A stretch of 64,000 nt of DNA from Zasmidium citrigriseum (taxonomy: Eukaryota > Ascomycota > Dothideomycetes > Mycosphaerellales > Mycosphaerellaceae): assembly GCA_002786025.1 (NCBI GenBank), contig NHNW01000079.1:1-64000 (forward strand), read 5' to 3'. The notes under the pieces were generated by a model. It made no database searches, was not told the DNA's origin, and saw only the letters and a list, made by a program, of their open reading frames with translations. The position numbers and the translations under genes are program-made. Below, piece after piece: positions 45,657-56,563 of this stretch; the first letter of the stretch is position 1, and the number at the start of each line of letters is the position of its first letter.

Positions 45657-47433
45657 TTACACTGTCCGATTGTTGGTCTGAATCTGGTCGAGATGTCCGT
45701 CCTCCGTCTTGACCATCTTGCGCTTCTCCAACGAAGCCTTGGGAGGCCACTTGGAATCGAAGACCTCTTTCAGCTCCTCTAATGTTCGGCCTTTCGTCTC
45801 GACGCCGAAGAAGAACCACAGGAAGCCTGTTGGGTCCGTCAGTATTTCATGTTTTGAGAGGTTTTGGAAACCGCGGGGCTTACCATAAACGACGTTCAGT
45901 GCCACGAAGACAAGGTAGTACTTCCAGCTGATTGCATCTAGGGCGACCGCTGTCACGTAGGTATTGTAGAAGTTTGCGGTGTTGTTCATCAGAACGTGGA
46001 TGCCCATTCCGGTGGCTCGCGTGTGGTTGTCTAGCGTCTCTGCGCAATAGGTCGGTGTCAGTGGAGTGTAGACGAAGCTGTAAGCGCACCCGAAGAGGAA
46101 GATCTTTGCTGGTGTTAGCTGACTTCTTTCAATACTGTGGCTCAATACTCACAAAGGCAACTCCAGCATTCGACAGGGCGACTCCAGCTCCAGATGCCCC
46201 TTCGTGACTGCTGAACTGAGACGAGAAGCCAGTCACGGCAGCGAAAAGCCCGGCAAGAACGAAGGATCCGATCCAGAGCTTGGTCCTTCTGCCGACACGA
46301 TCATTCGTCGCAGAGCCAGCAACAGCTCCCGCACACGAAACGATGTTGTTGGCGAACGTAAGAAGAAGCCTCCGATCCGTCGACGTGATACCCAGCTGGG
46401 TGTACATCGAAGGCAAGTAGTAAGTAAGCACGGAATTCCCACTTAACTGCGACCCGTAACTCATCAGCGTGACCATGGCGATCCTCCAACGGGCGTTGTG
46501 CGTGTGGATGAGTTGGCGCCAGTCCCACCAGCTCCGAGACTTTTGCACTTTGATCGATTCCTCGAACTCAGTCATTTCGAGCTGCACGACGGGGAGGTTG
46601 CTGTCGCCGGCTCCGTGGTATTTGGCTAGGATCTTTCTGGCGTCTTCAAAGCGCCCACGGGAGCAGAGCCATCGAGGACTTTCGGGGATGAGGAGTGAGC
46701 CTAGGAGGATGAAGCCTGGTGGGATGCATTGGAGGCCGAGAGGTAGTCTCCATGATAGCTGAGAAGGGTCTTTCGCTGTGGCGTAGGTGACTCCTGTGGC
46801 AAGGATAGCACCTGAGTAGAAGAAGGTATTGTAGTAGCCTGTGATTCGGCCTCGCCATTGTGGTGGAGCCAGCTCGATAGCGTAAGTAGGAGCGGCTGAT
46901 GTTCCTAGCGAGATGCCAAAACCGAGGACGAACCGCCCACCGAGGAGATACGCTTCAGTCTGAGCCGCAGTGACAACAACAGCTCCAACCATAATGATGA
47001 TAGATCCAACGCCCATACCAGCTCGCCGGCCAAAGACATCCAGAACCGGTCCCGTGAAGATAGCACCGATCATAGAGCCTATCGTGTAGATAGCGAAGAT
47101 TATGCCCGTTGAGCTACCTGTCTCTTGCTTGTGGAAGTAGGCTTTGTACTGGTCCATGGCGTTGATGGTGCTGAAAATGCTGCCATCGAAGCCTGATGCC
47201 GTTTCATTGAGACATGCTGTCAAGAGAATCAAGTACAGCTGGAGGGAAGTCTTTGACCATGGATTCAGTGGAGCTGCTGTCGTTGCTTCGATGAAAGCGG
47301 TGTTGCCCTGGACTTCGAGCACCTCGCCGATCGATGGGTGGGCCTTGTCCTGCTCATGGTGATCGTTGGAGCTGGTGATGCTCACGGCTCCTTCGAGAAT
47401 GTTGTCCTTGTTGTCTTCTGCTGGATTTCCCAT
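45657..47433 (-). CDS. MFS sugar transporter (lactose permease-like)
   Basis: Three exons (47433-46153, 46103-45884, 45826-45657) give 556 residues. Marks: GFDGSIFSTINAM in helix 1, DVFGRRAGM, GRFVLGFGISLGT, PESPRWLCSRGR after helix 6, YGSQLSGNSVLTYYLP in helix 7, DRVGRRTKLW, and VETKGRTLEELKEVF at the end. The second intron (57 bp) is in frame without a stop, but its borders are good and removal restores YGFLWFFFGVETKG. It is a proton-coupled sugar importer; the lactose/cellobiose-type subgroup is a guess from overall resemblance. Confidence 0.9.
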
Positions 47434-47638
47434 CTTGCGGAATCAATGGACGCAGAAATCTGGACTCAAAAGGCCTGCAAACCACTGTCAAAGAGGTCTT
47501 TTTGCATCCAGTAGATAGTCTCGATAAGGTCGCATTGCTATCTGGCCGTTATCAAGCTATCACAGCTATCCATGGCCAGGTTGCATTTCTCCTCTTCCTT
47601 CTTGATTGACCGTATCACAGAGGCCTTGGCGTCGGGTG

Positions 47639-48007
47639 TCACCCGAGGTCGAGCATGTCTGCTATCTGTACGTATCGCTTCTCGATGCCACGAAGAGCCT
47701 TCTGGGTGGTCAGCGGGTAGCCTTCATGGATGAACCTCATCAGTGCTCCTTTGTGCTTTCTCGGTGGATTGTAATCGTCTTCAATGGTCTCTTTCCCAAG
47801 CTTTGAGGCGTAGATGCTTCGACGGAGTTCAGGAGGCTTGGAGGATCTACAGCTTGGGTGACATTGGGGGTCACAAAAACTCAAAACCCCACCTTGTGTA
47901 AGGCCTCCCTGCTCGGCCAAGGGACGGCCAACATGTCGGAGCAAGTATGTTCCGCGAGTTGCCAGGATAGCAGACTTCATCGTCCTTGCGTGCTCGATGT
48001 ACCTCAT
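47639..48007 (-). CDS. Small hypothetical protein
   Basis: ATG 48007 to the stop at 47639 encodes 122 residues with protein-like, basic composition. The C-terminal half contains PPELRRSIYASKLGKETIEDDYN, then PPRKHKGALMRFIHEGYPLTT. A Cys-rich insert (FCDPQCHPSCRSS) before PPELRR may be an unrecognised intron or a true loop. There is no signal peptide or membrane segment and I do not recognise the family. Its start codon is only 64 bp from the divergent dioxygenase gene, so the two probably share a promoter. Confidence 0.5.
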   Translation of the reverse strand: MRYIEHARTMKSAILATRGTYLLRHVGRPLAEQGGLTQGGVLSFCDPQCHPSCRSSKPPELRRSIYASKLGKETIEDDYNPPRKHKGALMRFIHEGYPLTTQKALRGIEKRYVQIADMLDLG

Positions 48008-48071
48008 CACGTCAACCTAGCATCAACACATCTCGAACGACAGACGCTGACCTGTCTTTCGCTATTCCACG

Positions 48072-49104
48072 ATGATGACCAGACCGCAATTTTTGGCCGA
48101 TCTTGAAAGGGATGGCTACGTGGTGGTGCCTGGTGTAATCCCTCAGGAGTCCTGTGATCAATTTGTCAAAGATGCGTGGAAGTGGCTGGAGTCTTTCCCA
48201 CACGGATTCAAAAGAGATGACCGTAGTACCTGGACGGCCGAGCACCTCCCGTCGGGCCACCAAAAGGGGCTCTATAACCGCTATTCAGTCAACCACGAGG
48301 CATTCGTCTGGAAGATCCGAACAGAGCCCGGAGTCGTGCAGACGTTCGAAAAAGTCTGGGATACCGATGATTTGATCGTCTCATTCGACGGCATGAACAT
48401 CTCCTTACCCGTGAACGAGAAGACAGGTCGAACGGACATCGAACAGACAGTTCCCTGGCCGCACATAGACCAAGATCCTCGCACAATCGAGAGACTGGAG
48501 CTCTATCAGGGTATCGCTCAGATGTCTCCATGTGGATCAGATGATGGCGGTCTTGTCGTTCTTTCAGGGTCCAACAGACTGCATCAGGAGCATTTTGACG
48601 AGATTGGCGGTTTCAGAGCAGACAGCGATCTCGGTCATGGAAAGAATGGATACAACTTCACCGCTGAAGATGCCAATTGGTATCGCTCAAAAGGCTGCAA
48701 AGAAGTTAAGATCTGTGCCAACGCTGGAGATCTCATCCTTTGGGATAGTCGTACCATTCATTGGAACACGAATCCGGTTGGAGAGCAGACGAGATTCATC
48801 AGCTATGTCTGTTACTGTCCAAGGAGTCGAATGTCTGCAGAGGATCTCGTGAAGAAGAAAGAAGTGTTTGAGAGCAGGAAGGGAACGACCCACTGGCCGG
48901 TGAGTAGCCTTGGAACGGTAGTCGTGACGATTCGCTAACTGCTTCCTCTAGAACATGAACGTTGTGCCTGCTGACAGAGAGGGGTACTTTTATGCTAAGC
49001 CTCGACGACTTGATGATTCTCTGGATTCTGCGAACCGAGAGCGTCCTTTCTGGGAGCCTGAGATCACGCCTGCTGTCATGAGACTGGTTGGTGTTCGGGA
49101 ATGA
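48072..49104 (+). CDS. Phytanoyl-CoA dioxygenase (PhyH) family Fe(II)/2-oxoglutarate oxygenase
   Basis: Two exons, 48072-48899 and 48952-49104, give 326 residues. MTRPQFLADLERDGYVVVPGV is the usual PhyH start. PWPHIDQDP supplies the H-x-D iron ligands, DSRTIHWNTNP the distal His, and the following Arg (QTRFISYVCY) is placed to bind 2-oxoglutarate. Reaction type: hydroxylation of a small substrate coupled to decarboxylation of 2-oxoglutarate; such enzymes can start oxidative N- or O-demethylation. The substrate is unknown. Convergent with the cupin gene (123 bp between stop codons). Confidence 0.85.
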
Positions 49105-49227
49105 TTCCTACAACTGAAAGGCTTCAAAGCATGACCCCCTCGCTGGCTGAGACGGACAGCCATGATTGTATTCTCTTCAACCTAGACTTGCTTACACTAA
49201 GGTGCATCTGACTTGCACATCTTGCAT

Positions 49228-49946
49228 TCAAAGTTTCGATTGTTCTTTCATAGTATCCCGCCAACGAGACATTAAGGGACCATCAACACCATAGACTGGA
49301 TCTGCCTGAGGCATGGCGACAGCTTCGATGGTAGCAAGGAATGTCTCCGGCGGATTGTCGCCCATTTCATTCGTCCAGCGTGGGCAGCCCTTATGATCAG
49401 ATGTCAGCATAGCTGGAAGACTCTCATCTCAAGCACTTACCTCTGGGTACACCCCAATGTATCGATAATCTGTCGAGCTCTGCAGAGACGAATGAGCGGT
49501 ACCTGCGGGCAAGATGATCACATCGCCAGCTCTGACATCAACTTTCAAGCCCACGCGTATCGGTTTCGAATCTTGCTCGTCATCGTCTGACAGCTGGCCG
49601 AGGAGTAGTGTAGAAGATCCGCTGAATATGCCTAGTGGTGAAGTGTGTTATCAGCTGACGCCTTGATGCGAAGATCTGAGGTTCTCACCATAACACTCAT
49701 GACTGTTCGGATGGAAGTGACGAATGGCGATGTGGCCCCAAGAACCCTGGCGAATCAATCAGAAGAGCAAATCATGAATGGATCCAAGCTTACTCGTTTC
49801 TCCCACCGATTTGCCTCTAGGAATCTTGTTACAGACTCCTCTGTGTGCGGGCGAGGTAGCACATTGCGGTAGTGTAGCACCGGAAGGCGATTGTTAGGAG
49901 CCGTCTCATTTGGGCGCAAAAAGTAGCATTGGACTTGGACTGGCAT
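49228..49946 (-). CDS. YjlB-like single-domain cupin
   Basis: Four exons (49946-49794, 49746-49689, 49631-49441, 49389-49228) give 187 residues. Cupin motif 1 is in SWGHIAIRHFHPNSHECYG, where H-x-H-P-N-S-H-E matches the bacterial/fungal YjlB group. Motif 2 is in AGDVIILPAGTAHSS. A metal-binding barrel is expected; the enzymatic role is unknown. Most introns lie where the frame would otherwise break, and summed exons are divisible by three. It shares an intergenic region with the MFS gene at 50295. Confidence 0.8.
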
Positions 49947-50019
49947 TTTGTGTCCGCGGAAGTGTGAAGTAGCGAGCTACGCTGGACGATGACCTGCCAA
50001 TCGAGTCGAATTTGGAACC

Positions 50020-50035
50020 CGGGACAGTTGAACCG
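50020..50035. promoter_or_regulatory. CGG-N10-CCG palindrome, candidate zinc-cluster site
   Basis: CGG at 50020-50022 and CCG at 50033-50035 are separated by ten bases, the inverted-triplet architecture bound by Gal4-type Zn2Cys6 dimers (Gal4 itself uses 11). It lies between the divergent cupin and transporter genes. Such motifs also occur by chance in GC-rich DNA. Confidence 0.35.
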
Positions 50036-50216
50036 GCCGGCCCGGAGAGAGGCGACCTGGCCCCCGGGAAGGCTGTCGATCGTTCACGCCGATAGCGAAG
50101 GGCTGGGCAAGCCACTGAACGCTTCAACCGACGTTATCTCTTGCTGTGCCTTCGATATCCTATCACTTGGGCCGACGGATAGATAGGGCCGACGGGACGA
50201 CCAAATTGCACTCCAT

Positions 50217-50222
50217 TATAAG
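50217..50222 (+). promoter_or_regulatory. TATA-like element of the 50295 transporter
   Basis: TATAAG lies 73 bp upstream of the start codon, a typical position. Confidence 0.45.
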
Positions 50223-50294
50223 GCTGTGAGCTCTAGCAGACTCTCCCTAATCTCCATATTGTCATATTCAACTTTGAACTTGCAAGTTACTCGA

Positions 50295-52113
50295 ATGGCG
50301 TCCGTCAAGAATTACTCCTCGAAGGTTGAGGAGAAGGTGGACAAATCTTCCGCAGTCGTTGACTTCGAGAAAGGTACTGTGGCCGTTCTCGATCCTGGGC
50401 GAGCCGTCGAAGTAGCGAATCTTAACATTGTCGATTCTGCTATCGATGCCATTGGGTTCGGGAAGTTTCAATGGTCATTGACCTTTTCAGCTGGGTTTGG
50501 TTTCCTGGTAGATCAGGTACTTCCCTGCCACCCCAGCAAGGCGTACTTACTTGCGTCGAGCTGACAATGACCATCGAATAGATCATCCTGGTAGCTATCT
50601 CCCTTGTGACACCTGCTGCAGCCAAAGAGTTTGGACCAAGATACGCCACGTTATTGTCAGCTCCTCTATACGCTGGTCTGTTCACAGGTGCGGTCGCCAG
50701 TGGTACGCTAGCCGATAACTTTGGACGAAGACTTGTCTGGCAAGTTTCGTTGTTTGGAACATCGATCGTTGCAATGCTGGCCGCCAGCTCTCCCAACTGG
50801 GCTGCGCTGAACTTTTGGGTGGCCATGATCGGACTGTTGTCCGGAGGCAATCGCAAGTCGACCCTCTAACGTTCCAGTATCTTCTCGATGCTGACTCCTT
50901 GTAGTTTCAATCGATTTGGTAGTACTCTCCGAGAGTCTGCCTCGTAGGTATACGTTCCTACTCTCTGGATTGGCTTGTGTATGGGGTCTAGGAAATATGG
51001 TGACCGGTTTGATTGGTATGTTTATGTAGTCATCATGCCTGAGCTGCTTCCGCTAATTACTGCCACAGCCTGGCCCCTGCTCATCAACTTCAGTTGTACC
51101 AGTGATGCAACTCCTGCGACTTGCCCCAAATCGGCCAACATGGGGTGGCGATATCTTCACATTACCCTTGGAGGGATGTGTCTGGTCATGGCAATTGTTC
51201 GAGCATTTGCACTTTCAACGAAAGAATCGCCACGATGGCTTGTGTCATCGGGGAGACTCGACGAGGCTGTTGAAGTTCTGAATGCCGTAAGTGCTTCTAA
51301 TGGCTCTGCACACAGCGTGTCGACCGGCGACTTCTTGCAGAGCTCACAACCCGAGGCTCGCGTTTATGCATTCCGTGACAATCTACGAAGAGTGCGGCAG
51401 TTGTTTGCCGGCGCTCGTCAGCTTCGACTAATGGTGGGCTTGATGTTCATTTGGGCTCTGATCGGAGTTGCGTAAGTGCTTTTCGATCCACCACCTTGTT
51501 AACAAGGCTAATGATTCGCTCTAGCTACCCACTATTCCAAGTCTTCCTACCGTACTACCTGTCGGCGAATGGAGCCAAGATTGGCCACACCAGTGAAAAT
51601 GGTGTATACCGCGATTGGGTGATAACTTCCGCTGTCAGCATTCCAGGGCCGGCCCTGAGCATGTGGATGGTCTCAATGAAATGGCTCAGGTCTCGTAGAT
51701 CTATGCTCCTTACCGGAGCTGCTTGTGCGGCTTTTGCTGGGGCGTTCACCACGGTTCGAAACAACGCGCAGAACACGGCGTTTTCGTCTATGATAGGCTT
51801 CTGGCTTAATGCTCTTTACTCGATCGTCTATGGGTACGTTGAGCTTCAAGTCGAGAAGAGCGGGATCCCGCAATGCTGACGTTGACACAGGTACACGCCT
51901 GCAGCATTGAGCGTTGAAAATCGAGGGCTCGGCGCCGGACTTATGATGGCGACTGGAAGACTGGCGTCTTTGAGTGCACCTTTCATTGCGACGTTCGCAG
52001 ATCTATCAACGCCAGCTCCAATCTGGGTGGCATGCGCTTGCTTTGCAGTGATCGGGCTGACGGCACTTGTCCTTCCTGTCGAAACCACAACACTTTCCGA
52101 GGACGACAATTGA
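50295..52113 (+). CDS. MFS transporter (SV2/organic-ion or carbohydrate type), with one GC-AG intron
   Basis: Six exons (50295-50516, 50582-50852, 50905-51015, 51069-51471, 51525-51833, 51891-52113) give 512 residues. Landmarks: GFGKFQWSLTFSAGFGFLVDQ, SGTLADNFGRRLVWQ after helix 2, GGNLSIDLVVLSESLPRR, KESPRWLVSSGRLDEA after helix 6, and YGYTPAALSVENRGLGAGL near helix 11. The layout resembles membrane transporters related to SV2/organic-ion carriers rather than classical hexose transporters. Intron 2 (50853-50904) starts GCAAGT and ends TAG; splicing it restores GGNLSIDL. In this cluster it may import the amine or betaine substrate (inference). Confidence 0.88.
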
Positions 52114-52411
52114 ATCTGACCAGGCATCTTTCAAGCAGAACGAGCCAGATAATGCAGTCTTAGTTCACGGTAGATTGTTTGCTTGTCAAAGGAATTTGGG
52201 ACGATAGAGCCACGGAATGGCAAGACTATTTGGTTTTGCCTCTCGACAAGTTTCTCCAATTTGCAGCTAGATCAGATACGATTCGAGCAACGACTTATAT
52301 TGAAAGTTTTCACTGCTGTATAGCGTGTTCCAGCTCCTGTAGTCTGCAACTTGATTCGATTTGAATGATGTGTTCTATCTTGGTCACAGACTTGACTTAA
52401 GCCATGGCTGC

Positions 52412-54562
52412 TCACGACACAACCGTGACCACCTCCGAAGACTCAGCCTTGCACAATCTATCCTTGAAAGTCTGTGCTGCAACGTGATGCTCTTCACCAT
52501 TTCCCGCTTGTGTCAGTCGAGAGACCTCGTTCTGTGCACTCACGGACTCTGCACTGCTTAGTCGGAGACTGCCCGCATCCAAAGGCTTACTGGGCCAAAG
52601 ATAGAAGCTCAGATCCGACTCCTTTCTAGGAATCACGTTCGATTCGTCCAGATCCTCTCTCTCTTCAATTCCAAGTGGATCCAAGTCTGGACGTTCGATC
52701 CATGAAAAGCCTTGCTGCCAATAAGAATACCGCTCGCCCGGGTAATTCCATTCGAAGTCCTCCCACCGATTCTCGGCGAGGACCTGCATGTATTGAAGTC
52801 CGCTTCCTGGCCACAAAGCTGTGACTTTGCCGTTTGGGCCCTGTTTGACTATGGAGTCGGTCAGCATGACCGTTGACGACGTGCACATTGAATTTGCCCT
52901 TACACCAGCTGCTACAGGTCCCCGACCAAACCATCTCTTTCATCTGGTTCCGTGTGTGACAATCGAAATCACGCTGTGCGTCCTGTCGGACGTTGAAGGA
53001 ATTGACACGCTGTCTGATCATTTTACGAATGATGCGAACGAAGTAGTCAGCGGTGGCTTCAATCGGTCCTGTCGTTTCGGTTAGCACTTGCGCTCTAAGC
53101 CTTGAGATGTGGTCGAAAGAGCTCACCCATCAGACTTCCATTCGAGATTGGTGTGTTCGGCCCAAGGAATATGAGGTAATTAGGAAATCCAGACACTGCG
53201 AGTCCCATGTACGAGACTGGATCATCTTTCCATTGGTCTTGCAAGTTGACGCCGTTCCGCCCAATGATTGGAAAGCGTGGCACAAACGATGTGTTGAACC
53301 CAGTTGCACAGACCAAAACGTCCGCTGGATAGTGCGTGCCACCAGCTGTCACGCCGTCAGGCTGGATACTATCGATTGGCTCGAATATCGGGTTGACGTT
53401 CGGCTGCTGCAATGCTGTCAAAAAAGCTTCCCCGGGATTGATTCGACGGCATCCGGCTTCAAAAGTGGGAATCAAGCGGTCCCTGAGAGATTCGTCCTGA
53501 ATGATGGTCCTCATACGGTCTGTAAATCGAGTTCGCATGCTCGTCTGTTCCGTACTGTTCTTGATAAATCCTCCAAACATGCCATTGAATTGCTGTTCAA
53601 ACGCTTTGCGAGTTCGAAGATAAAATTCGCTGTCCTCTCTGTAAAGTTTCTTTTCAGCCTCGTCATACATGCGATTAGGATCATCGCCAGTCGGCAGCGC
53701 GAAGGGTGGACAGATGTACGAGGGCGTTCGAATGTATACGTGGAGCTCTTGTGCCGTGGTTTGCAACTCGGGCACAAGCTGTACAGCACTCGCTCCTGAC
53801 CCTATGACCGCAATCCTCTTTGAAGATAAATTCACGCCGGAGTCCCAGGCCGCGGTGTGCAACACAGGTCCAGCGAATGAGCTCAGTCCTTTTATTGCAG
53901 GCATCTGCGGGTTATTCAAGATACCTCCCGCATTTATCAGCATCTCGCATTGGACGTCAGTTCCGTGGCTTGTTTTGACATTCCAGGCGCTTGCTTCTTC
54001 CAACCACTCGGCTTTGGTGACTTGGGTATTGAAACGAATGGACTTCATCAAATCAAATTGCCGAGCCACGTTGTGCAGGTACGATTTGATCTCATGAGAG
54101 CTCGCATAACTAATGGGCGTCAGTTAAGAATCCGTGAACTGATTGCGGAGTACTTACAACCGACTCCAATCTGGGTTCGGAGCAAAGGAGTATTGGTAAC
54201 AATGGCTCGGCACATCGCAAGCACATCCTGCCTGTGACTCAGCGAAGTTACTATGGCAATGCGGCGTTGCGAACCTGGATACGTGTTCTCGTGCCATGTA
54301 CCTCCCAACTCAGTCGACTTCTCAAAGATCTGAAACGACACGTAATTCGTCAAGTGTTTCTTCAACTTGTATGCTGGTGAAATTCGTCAGCCTTATCTCA
54401 CTCTGATGTAGATCTGATCGAACACTTACCCATGAGTAGGCCTGAAACACTGTGATCTTCAATCAGTTGGATGCATGTCGCCAGGTATCGGAATACTTAC
54501 CCTGCTCCAATGATGACGCATCTCAAGACTCGGCCTTCGTATGGCTTATAATGGGTCGTCAT
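52412..54562 (-). CDS. FAD/NADPH Baeyer-Villiger-type monooxygenase
   Basis: Seven exons (54562-54501, 54449-54430, 54373-54275, 54227-54158, 54109-53127, 53068-52904, 52848-52412) give 611 residues. The FAD fingerprint is VIIGAGVSGL, followed by ELGGTWHENTYPG and DVPSH. FAGPVLHTAAWD matches the FxGxxxHxxxW[PD] Baeyer-Villiger signature. The NADPH fingerprint is VIGSGASAVQ, followed by CATGFNTSF and the C-terminal WSGTCSSWF region. Such enzymes turn ketones into esters or lactones, or oxidise N or S in some members. Same strand as the amine oxidase, 363 bp upstream. Confidence 0.88.
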
Positions 54563-54925
54563 GATGGCTTAGACAGCTGGTTGTGTTTCGAGAGGCCCGG
54601 CAATTGTTGATTCAGAAAGTATTGAAGGGCTTAGCTTTACTCTTCAACAGATGTGTGACTCTCTCACTACCTCTCGAGGACGGACCGATCGAAAACGAAG
54701 CGGGCCCATGCGACGCCTTATCTATTGCGGACTACATTTGGCCATCTCCCCGGACATCCGAATAGACACCGATCTACGGATCTTCAGGTTGACAGCTCAT
54801 TGATCATCATATGCTTGTTCTTATGCACTATCTGAGTGAGAATGATCTCGCCTGGTTTCATTGCTTCTAGAATTCTCAAATACCACAAGACTGCATGGTT
54901 CTCGACGCTTTCCAGGAGAACACCA
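54563..54925. other. Intergenic, no gene seen
   Basis: A 363-bp gap holding the monooxygenase promoter and the 3' flank of the flavin oxidase. No conserved ORF is visible. Confidence 0.6.
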
Positions 54926-56262
54926 TCATAGCCTCGCTTGCTCTGCTTCACTCAAAACTCTGAGTGGTGGTCCTCCTCTACTCCCGTCGCCGAATTTGAC
55001 AGTGTCTTTAGAAGGTTCGCGGAATCTCCATTTGTACCGGATCTCCTTTGGAATTTTGTTCTCCAAGCAGTCCGCTACATACTTTCCCAGCACAGGAAGG
55101 AATTTGAAAGCGCTATGAATATGCATTAGCCGGAGTGATCATTTGTACAAGTTGGAATTACTCACTGTCCCGCGCCACCAGTAGCGAAGAAGAGTCCCTT
55201 GACGTCCGGATGATAGTCGATGATGAAGTCACCTTCAGGAGTATCTGAGTACCAGCATAGACGCTTGTTTACCCACGGTCGATCAGCGAAAGCCGGTACA
55301 AGCTGTCCCAGACCTTCTCTCAAAGCTTTCTCAGCATCATTGGGAAGGAATTGATTGAGAGCATTGTTTCGATCCAGCTTCGGCGAAGAGACCGTCTTGC
55401 GGGGGTCATTCACGGGTATCTCAGTCGCAAAGCCATAGCTGTGCCGAACGACTTTCAGAATGTTCGTGTCTGGAGTTGGAGGAAAACAGAAAAGCCCTGT
55501 ACTGAGGTTGATCATGACGGGCATTTTTCGCAAAGGCTCTGCTTCCTCTGGCGTGAGTTGGACGTATCCGACGGGCTGACCAGACGCAGTCGATGCGTGT
55601 TCGATGGGCATGAGCAAGTTTGACCATGCACCTGCCGCTAGGATGACTCTTGAGGCTGATAGTGACCTTCCGGTTGCCAATTTTACGCCAGTGACTTCTT
55701 TCTCGTTCCATGTCAAAGACGTCACTGTGCCCTCTTTGCCTCCCACGATCTTCACACCGGCTTCAATACATTTCTGGCTCAATAGCCGTATGCTTGAAGC
55801 TGCGTCTGCCCAGCCACCGTGAGTATTTGCGTACGCCTTCAATCCTTCCAACCGAGCCGGAATGCTTGGATACTTTGTTCGAACATCAGATCCCTCGTCG
55901 AAGACGTCAAGCGGTCGTCCCAGAGACTTGGCAATTTCAACACTCTTCTCCACATATTCATTTCCGGGCTGGTTGGCCAGCATCACAAAGCCCGAATGAT
56001 AGTAATGATCCTTGAACTCTGTGTTCCATCCTTGGTAAGCCTCGAAGGCCATCTTGGCGTATACTGAATCTGCATAGTCGATGCGGATGACTCGAGAGAT
56101 GTCGACGCTGCTGCCGTCTGGGACCGGTGGCGGATATCTGTCGAGTACTGTGAGATGTTGATAGCCTCGTTTCTTCAATTCTAGGGCGGTGGAAAGCCCA
56201 AAGACTCCGGCGCCAACGATCAAGATTGGCTCCGCCGTCGACGGCGATGTATTGACAACCAT
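54926..56262 (-). CDS. DAO-family flavin oxidase, sarcosine/fructosyl-amine oxidase-like
   Basis: Two exons, 56262-55166 and 55112-54926, give 427 residues. The FAD-binding fingerprint ILIVGAGVFGLSTALELKKRG is at the N terminus (about residue 13). SVDISRVIRIDYAD follows, as in fungal fructosyl-amine oxidases. KRLCWYSDTPEGDF contains the cysteine that carries the covalent FAD in monomeric sarcosine and fructosyl-amine oxidases, and TGGAGHAFKFLP is the C-terminal FAD loop. Expected reaction: O2-dependent oxidation of a secondary amine to an imine, giving H2O2 and, from an N-methyl amine, formaldehyde. Divergent from the Rieske gene. Confidence 0.88.
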
Positions 56263-56563
56263 AGTGAGACGGTTGAAAATTCAGAAAATGTGTCTTGATT
56301 CCAAGTTCGTGTTGTGAAGTCTGTTGTCATTCGTTCCCGTTCCGCTTTCCGTTCCTGTCCCTGTAGGGCGTGATGGGGTACGGGGAACACGGACCGTCTC
56401 TCGGAGACGGAGATAACGCGCCCCGTGTCTGCCGGGTGGACAGGAGCTCTGCCTATCTGGCATGTCTCGGCTCTGAACGAGCTCTAGACACTCGAAAGAG
56501 ACGCTGGTATAGGTGAGATTCCATTCTTTGCTCGAACATTGAGACAATCGATCGCTGCGAAAG
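56263..56563. promoter_or_regulatory. Bidirectional promoter, flavin oxidase and Rieske oxygenase
   Basis: This 301-bp gap separates divergent start codons. It contains a 17-bp perfect palindrome (see 56394) and C/T-rich repeats of GTTCC(C/T). The arrangement suggests co-regulation of the two amine-oxidising enzymes. Confidence 0.6.
56394..56410. promoter_or_regulatory. Palindrome CCGTCTC-TCG-GAGACGG, candidate regulator site
   Basis: Seven-base arms are exact inverted repeats with a 3-base spacer, carrying outward CCG/CGG triplets. It sits near the middle of the bidirectional promoter. The Zn2Cys6 regulator at 58031-60244 is the natural candidate binder, by inference only. Confidence 0.45.
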
